Source: JARRRL01 sp037380725 (GTDB taxonomy: Bacteria > Pseudomonadota > Gammaproteobacteria > Pseudomonadales > JANQJO01). From it: DNA of 9,558 bases. Below the pieces are notes generated by a model. That model made no database searches and was not told the origin of the DNA. It saw only the letters and a list, made by a program, of their open reading frames with translations. The position numbers and the translations under genes are program-made. The DNA is taken from the NCBI GenBank assembly GCA_037380725.1, contig JARRRL010000104.1, positions 1 to 9,558 on the forward strand. Direction: 5' to 3'. Position 1 is the first letter of the stretch. Each line of letters begins with the position of its first letter. Shown here piece by piece: positions 7,040-9,558 of the stretch.

Positions 7040-7480
7040 CTATAAATGTTGAGGTTCTGCGGAGAGGAGACAGTCAATGGGTTGTTGTATTGTCCAGTTT
7101 AAAATGGCCTCGAGTGGTGTTTGTCCATACGCGGCGGATTGGCCGGTTTTGGAGGAAAACACGAGCCACTCGTTGCTGAGGTGATGCACGTTTAATGAGT
7201 ACAAAGACATCAATGTGCCAATTAGATTAATGTCTTGCGAAAAGAAGAAGCGGCCTTCCTGGCGACCTTGATCATAGGCCTTCTCATCAGGGGTTTGATG
7301 GGCCAGCTCGCAGGCTCGGCAGTAAAATTGAAAATCAATGTTGCTGTCGTCGTAAGGGGGAGCGGCATTCAGAGGCTTGCTGTCCAGCGCTTGAGCGTGC
7401 GTATTGTCGGCGTCGCGGGATTTTGTTTGCTTGGGTGACGACTTGACTGCTGTTACTGATTTGTTCGTTGCGCGAGACAT
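7040..7480 (-). CDS. Hypothetical protein (146 residues), unrecognised
   Basis: I do not recognise this family. The ATG at 7480 has GGAG (minus strand, 7488-7491) 7 bases upstream, which is a good ribosome-binding site. A GTG at 7540 in the same frame would add 20 residues but has a poor spacing. Residues 1-45 are rich in Lys, Ser, Thr, Asn and Ala and look disordered. From about residue 48 the sequence is folded-looking: FQFYCRACELA with Cys54 and Cys57, then EGRFFFSQDINLIGTLMSLY, EWLVFSSKTGQSAAYGQTPL and EAILNWTIQQP. The single Cys-x-x-Cys is not enough to claim a zinc finger. No signal peptide or membrane helix is seen. It has its own likely promoter and no operon partner. Confidence 0.65.
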   Translation of the reverse strand: MSRATNKSVTAVKSSPKQTKSRDADNTHAQALDSKPLNAAPPYDDSNIDFQFYCRACELAHQTPDEKAYDQGRQEGRFFFSQDINLIGTLMSLYSLNVHHLSNEWLVFSSKTGQSAAYGQTPLEAILNWTIQQPIDCLLSAEPQHL

Positions 7481-7542
7481 CAACAAGCTCCGGGTTACGT
7501 AATGTGGCTTTATGTGCGTCACATTGAATGCGTGTATCACCT

Positions 7543-7556
7543 TACCTTGATAGGTA
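7543..7556. promoter_or_regulatory. Short dyad at the predicted transcription start
   Basis: TACCT at 7543-7547 and AGGTA at 7552-7556 form a perfect 5-bp dyad around TGAT. It sits at the predicted start point of the promoter at 7561-7589, where a repressor could act. Its short length makes chance possible. Confidence 0.3.
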
Positions 7557-7560
7557 GCTC

Positions 7561-7589
7561 ATTCTGTTGTGAATCCGCTCGCGAGTCAA
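7561..7589 (-). promoter_or_regulatory. Likely sigma-70 promoter of the 146-residue gene
   Basis: On the minus strand TTGACT (7584-7589) and CAGAAT (7561-7566) are separated by exactly 17 bases. They match 5 of 6 and 4 of 6 consensus bases. Transcription would start near 7554 and give a leader of about 74 bases before the ATG at 7480. A palindrome CTCGCGAG (7578-7585) overlaps the -35 and spacer. Confidence 0.5.
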
Positions 7590-7701
7590 GCGAATGAAGG
7601 GGAGGTACTGTGCGGTGTAGATCTCGAAATGCGTTATAGTTTTAAGACGATACGTTTATATATCTATATGCTAAAGTGCTGGGGATGTCTCGCGTTGACG
7701 C

Positions 7702-7926
7702 TCACAATTGATCTAAAGCCTGGTTACGTTGCTCCATGGTAGAGCGGATTTGTTTTGTTTGTTCAATGAGTTTAGGAATATTGGTTAAGGGCAGTCCGGA
7801 TTCCGCACTCAGTGTTTCCAGCTCCTGACTGAGTTCAGCGGTTTTGCTTTGTTTTTGTTTCAATTCACGCGCGGCAAGCGTGGTGTTTTCGGCATGACGC
7901 CCGAGGGCGGTATCGATTTTATCTAG
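7702..7926 (-). pseudogene. Out-of-frame C-terminal coiled-coil tail of the DUF4124 protein
   Basis: From the TAG of the DUF4124 frame onward, the -1 frame stays open for 74 codons to a TGA at 7702-7704. It reads LDKIDTALGRHAENTTLAAR, then a Lys/Gln/Glu-rich stretch with heptad-like spacing (ELSQELETLSAE), then NIPKLIEQTKQIRSTMEQRN and a final ALDQL. No ATG or GTG starts this frame; the only ATG lies near its end. DUF4124 proteins of related bacteria, as I remember them, often end in a similar LI-D/E-x-x-K-x-(V/I)-x-x-x-x-x-x-R helix. One missing base near 7925 would join both parts. This may be a real mutation, a sequencing error or, less likely, recoding. Confidence 0.55.
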
Positions 7927-8267
7927 CTGAAGTGGATAACGGGTTTGTAATCCGTGATGTGCTTGGGAGGCGGTTCTGCCGTGAACTGCCAGATACCATC
8001 CTCGTCTTGCCAGCGGTAGTAGACCTGATCGCCTGCAACCAGCGTGATGCCTTCGAGGTGAGGGTCGGTTGTGGTGTTGTTCGTTGGCGCGGAGCTTGCC
8101 GCTGTAGTGGGTCGAAGGGATTGAGCGAACGCCATGAGTTGATTGAGCTGCTTGAGGCCGAAAGCCGAGGCGTCCATCAGTGGACGTCCATCCGGTCCTT
8201 TTAGAAAAAAAGGACCGGCTAGTGCTAAGATAGTTGCGCCAATCATCAATTTCATAAAGAACTTCAT
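7923..8267 (-). CDS. DUF4124-type membrane-anchored protein, frame ends early (114 residues)
   Basis: The ATG at 8267 has AAGGGGGA (minus strand, 8272-8279) about 5 bases upstream, which decides it over an upstream in-frame start at 8312. Residues 5-22 are hydrophobic (MKLMIGATILALAGPFFL), giving a signal-anchor or single membrane segment. They are followed by KGPDGRPLMD and a Ser/Thr/Ala/Asn-rich linker at about 53-67. Residues 76-101 hold the DUF4124-like core VYYRWQDEDGIWQFTAEPPP; in this family the domain is a small periplasmic or envelope module with unknown function. The frame stops at TAG 7923-7925 straight after KPVIHFS. Coding-like sequence continues in another frame to 7702, so the natural protein was probably about 188 residues. 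Confidence 0.7.
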   Translation of the reverse strand: MKFFMKLMIGATILALAGPFFLKGPDGRPLMDASAFGLKQLNQLMAFAQSLRPTTAASSAPTNNTTTDPHLEGITLVAGDQVYYRWQDEDGIWQFTAEPPPKHITDYKPVIHFS

Positions 8268-8305
8268 GGTGTCCCCCTTGACCCGTGGTTCAGTCGAGTC
8301 GTTAG

Positions 8306-8330
8306 ATACCACCTCAAGTATAGCTGGTAT
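8306..8330. promoter_or_regulatory. Dyad in the divergent DUF4124-lysA promoter region
   Basis: ATACCA at 8306-8311 and TGGTAT at 8325-8330 are exact inverted copies 13 bases apart. Between them, on the minus strand, lies TATACT (8317-8322), a close -10 match that points toward the DUF4124 gene, though no good -35 is at 17 bases. The 129-base gap between the two divergent starts is the natural place for a shared operator. Confidence 0.35.
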
Positions 8331-8385
8331 GTAGGGGTGAGACGATATGGACTATGGCCCTTAGCGAAAATAAATAGAATCAATT

Positions 8386-8392
8386 GGAGAGG
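8386..8392 (+). promoter_or_regulatory. Ribosome-binding site of lysA
   Basis: GGAGAGG at 8386-8392 lies 4 bases before the ATG at 8397, with its GGAG core 7 bases away. It is a strong site and fixes the start. Confidence 0.8.
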
Positions 8393-8396
8393 TAAG

Positions 8397-9558
8397 ATGG
8401 TCAGCAATCGTCGTGATGGGGTGCTTAACGAGTCGTTATTCACTGATATCACAGATGAAGACATTCGCGCTGTTCAGCGGAAATTTGGTACGCCTGTTTT
8501 TTTGTACTCCGAAGCAGTGTTGCAAGAAGCGGCGAAAAAGGCAATGGCGTTTCCCAATGCTTTTGGTCTTACGGTGCGATACGCCATGAAAGCCGCACCC
8601 AATGCGGCGATTATTCGCGTATTGGGGAAAGCCGGTCTGCATATTGATGCCAGCAGTGGGTATGAAGCAGAGCGAGCCATATATGCAGGAATTCCCGCTG
8701 AGCATATCCAAATTACGGCGCAACAATTTCCTGAAAACCTCGAAGCGCTTGTCCGGAAGGGCGTCCGGTTTAATGCCTGTTCGTTGTTACAGTTGGCGTC
8801 ATATGGGCAGCGATGTGAGGGAGGGGCGGTATCCATCCGCTTAAACCCCGGCATGGGTTCAGGGCACAATAATCGGACAAACGTGGGCGGGACGGCTTCG
8901 AGTTTTGGTATTTGGCACGCGTACCTCGATGAGGCGATGGCAATAGCCGAGCGATACAATTTGACCATCCAACGGGTGCACACGCACATTGGTTCTGGTT
9001 CCGATCCGGCGGTGTGGCAAAAAGTGGCCTTGATGTCGCTTGAAATGTGTGCAAAATTGCCGTCTGTGACGGTCCTTAATTTGGGTGGCGGCTTCAAGGT
9101 GGGTCGCGTCGAGGGCGAAGAAACGACTGATTTGGCTAAGATTGGCGAACCCATTCAGCGAGAATTTGAAAAGTTTGCCCAGCAACACGGGCGTGCGCTC
9201 CATCTGGAAATTGAGCCAGGGGGGTTCTTGGTTGGAAACGCGGGTGTTCTGATTGCGTCGGTGATGGATGTGGTTGATACGGGGCCAGAGGGGTATCGTT
9301 TTATTAAAATAGACGCCGGGATGACGGAGATCATTCGTCCCAGTATGTATGGCAGTCAGCATCCCATTCGTATTGCGCCAATGCAAACAGACGCACAGCA
9401 AGAAGCGCGTGATCGATCGGATTATTTGGTGGTTGGACATTGTTGCGAAAGTGGCGATATCCTTACGCCAAAAGCGGGAGATCCGGATGGTCTTCAGGCC
9501 AGATGTCTACTGAAACCTCGAGTGGGGGATGCGGTGATAATAGGGGGCGCGGGCGCTT
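8397..9558 (+). CDS. lysA: Diaminopimelate decarboxylase-like PLP enzyme (3' end outside window)
   Basis: The frame runs from ATG 8397 with no stop to the window end, giving 387 residues. The fold is the alanine-racemase-like (fold type III) PLP decarboxylase. Lys65 in YAMKAAPNA is the expected PLP lysine. HIDASSGYEAERA, His197 in HTHIGSGSDP, the glycine loop LNLGGGF (Gly230-232), EIEPGGFLVGNAG and DAGMTEIIRPSMYG follow in family order. The catalytic Cys350-Glu351 lies in GHCCESGDILTP. Diaminopimelate decarboxylase makes L-lysine from meso-diaminopimelate in the cytoplasm. The RTNVGGTASSFGIW and HCCESGD segments look like a subgroup distinct from E. coli LysA. No dapF or other lysine gene is adjacent, so a related decarboxylase substrate cannot be excluded. 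The visible end, IIGGAGA, is close to the usual C-terminal region. Confidence 0.85.
   Translation, partial: MVSNRRDGVLNESLFTDITDEDIRAVQRKFGTPVFLYSEAVLQEAAKKAMAFPNAFGLTVRYAMKAAPNAAIIRVLGKAGLHIDASSGYEAERAIYAGIPAEHIQITAQQFPENLEALVRKGVRFNACSLLQLASYGQRCEGGAVSIRLNPGMGSGHNNRTNVGGTASSFGIWHAYLDEAMAIAERYNLTIQRVHTHIGSGSDPAVWQKVALMSLEMCAKLPSVTVLNLGGGFKVGRVEGEETTDLAKIGEPIQREFEKFAQQHGRALHLEIEPGGFLVGNAGVLIASVMDVVDTGPEGYRFIKIDAGMTEIIRPSMYGSQHPIRIAPMQTDAQQEARDRSDYLVVGHCCESGDILTPKAGDPDGLQARCLLKPRVGDAVIIGGAGA

Noticed and set aside
7629..7742. Plus-strand open frame of about 37 codons
   Set aside because: It lacks a proper ribosome-binding site, overlaps the coding-like minus-strand tail and has no recognisable product.
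7895..7935. Programmed -1 frameshift site in the DUF4124 gene
   Set aside because: No X-XXY-YYZ slippery heptamer was found near the junction, so recoding is not claimed.
8268..8312. Longer N-terminus for the DUF4124 protein
   Set aside because: The added 15 residues are polar and precede a normal signal-anchor; the strong AAGGGGGA site fits the ATG at 8267.
1..9558. CRISPR array, tRNA, insertion sequence or phage genes as a hidden system
   Set aside because: No regularly spaced repeats, cloverleaf-like sequence, transposase-like protein or terminal inverted repeats were seen.

Overview
The window carries the 3' part of a high-affinity phosphate uptake operon and, beyond it, a short block of small genes ending in the start of an amino-acid biosynthesis gene. 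PstC and PstA are the long form, with large periplasmic inserts, as known from Pseudomonas, Vibrio and many marine gammaproteobacteria; E. coli has much shorter permeases. The 241-residue PhoU and the DUF4124-type protein also fit a gammaproteobacterium, perhaps Oceanospirillales-like. That placement is inference from protein style, not from a marker gene.

Layout. 1-387: C-terminal part of PstS, the periplasmic phosphate-binding protein, cut by the window edge. 388-788: a 401-base gap with a strong rho-independent terminator and an AT-rich block of four GATAAT-like repeats. 789-6559: pstC, pstA, pstB and phoU, all on the plus strand and closely spaced. PstC and PstA form the membrane channel, PstB is the ATPase, and PhoU links transporter state to the PhoR/PhoB two-component system. 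No phoB, phoR or convincing Pho box lies in the window; the main Pho-regulated promoter is expected upstream of pstS, outside it.

6576-8267, all on the minus strand: an unrecognised 74-residue protein tail-to-tail with phoU; an unrecognised 146-residue protein with a plausible sigma-70 promoter; and a membrane-anchored DUF4124-type protein whose frame stops early. A coiled-coil-like tail continues in the -1 frame, so this gene looks frameshifted. 8397-9558, plus strand: the first 387 residues of a diaminopimelate decarboxylase-like PLP enzyme (lysA), divergent from the DUF4124 gene and cut by the window edge.

No tRNA, rRNA, CRISPR array, insertion sequence or phage structural gene was seen. 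The core is an ordinary conserved operon. The points that stand out are the broken or frameshifted DUF4124 gene, the repeated ribosome-binding-site unit between pstC and pstA, the repeat block and terminator between pstS and pstC, and the two small unknown genes.
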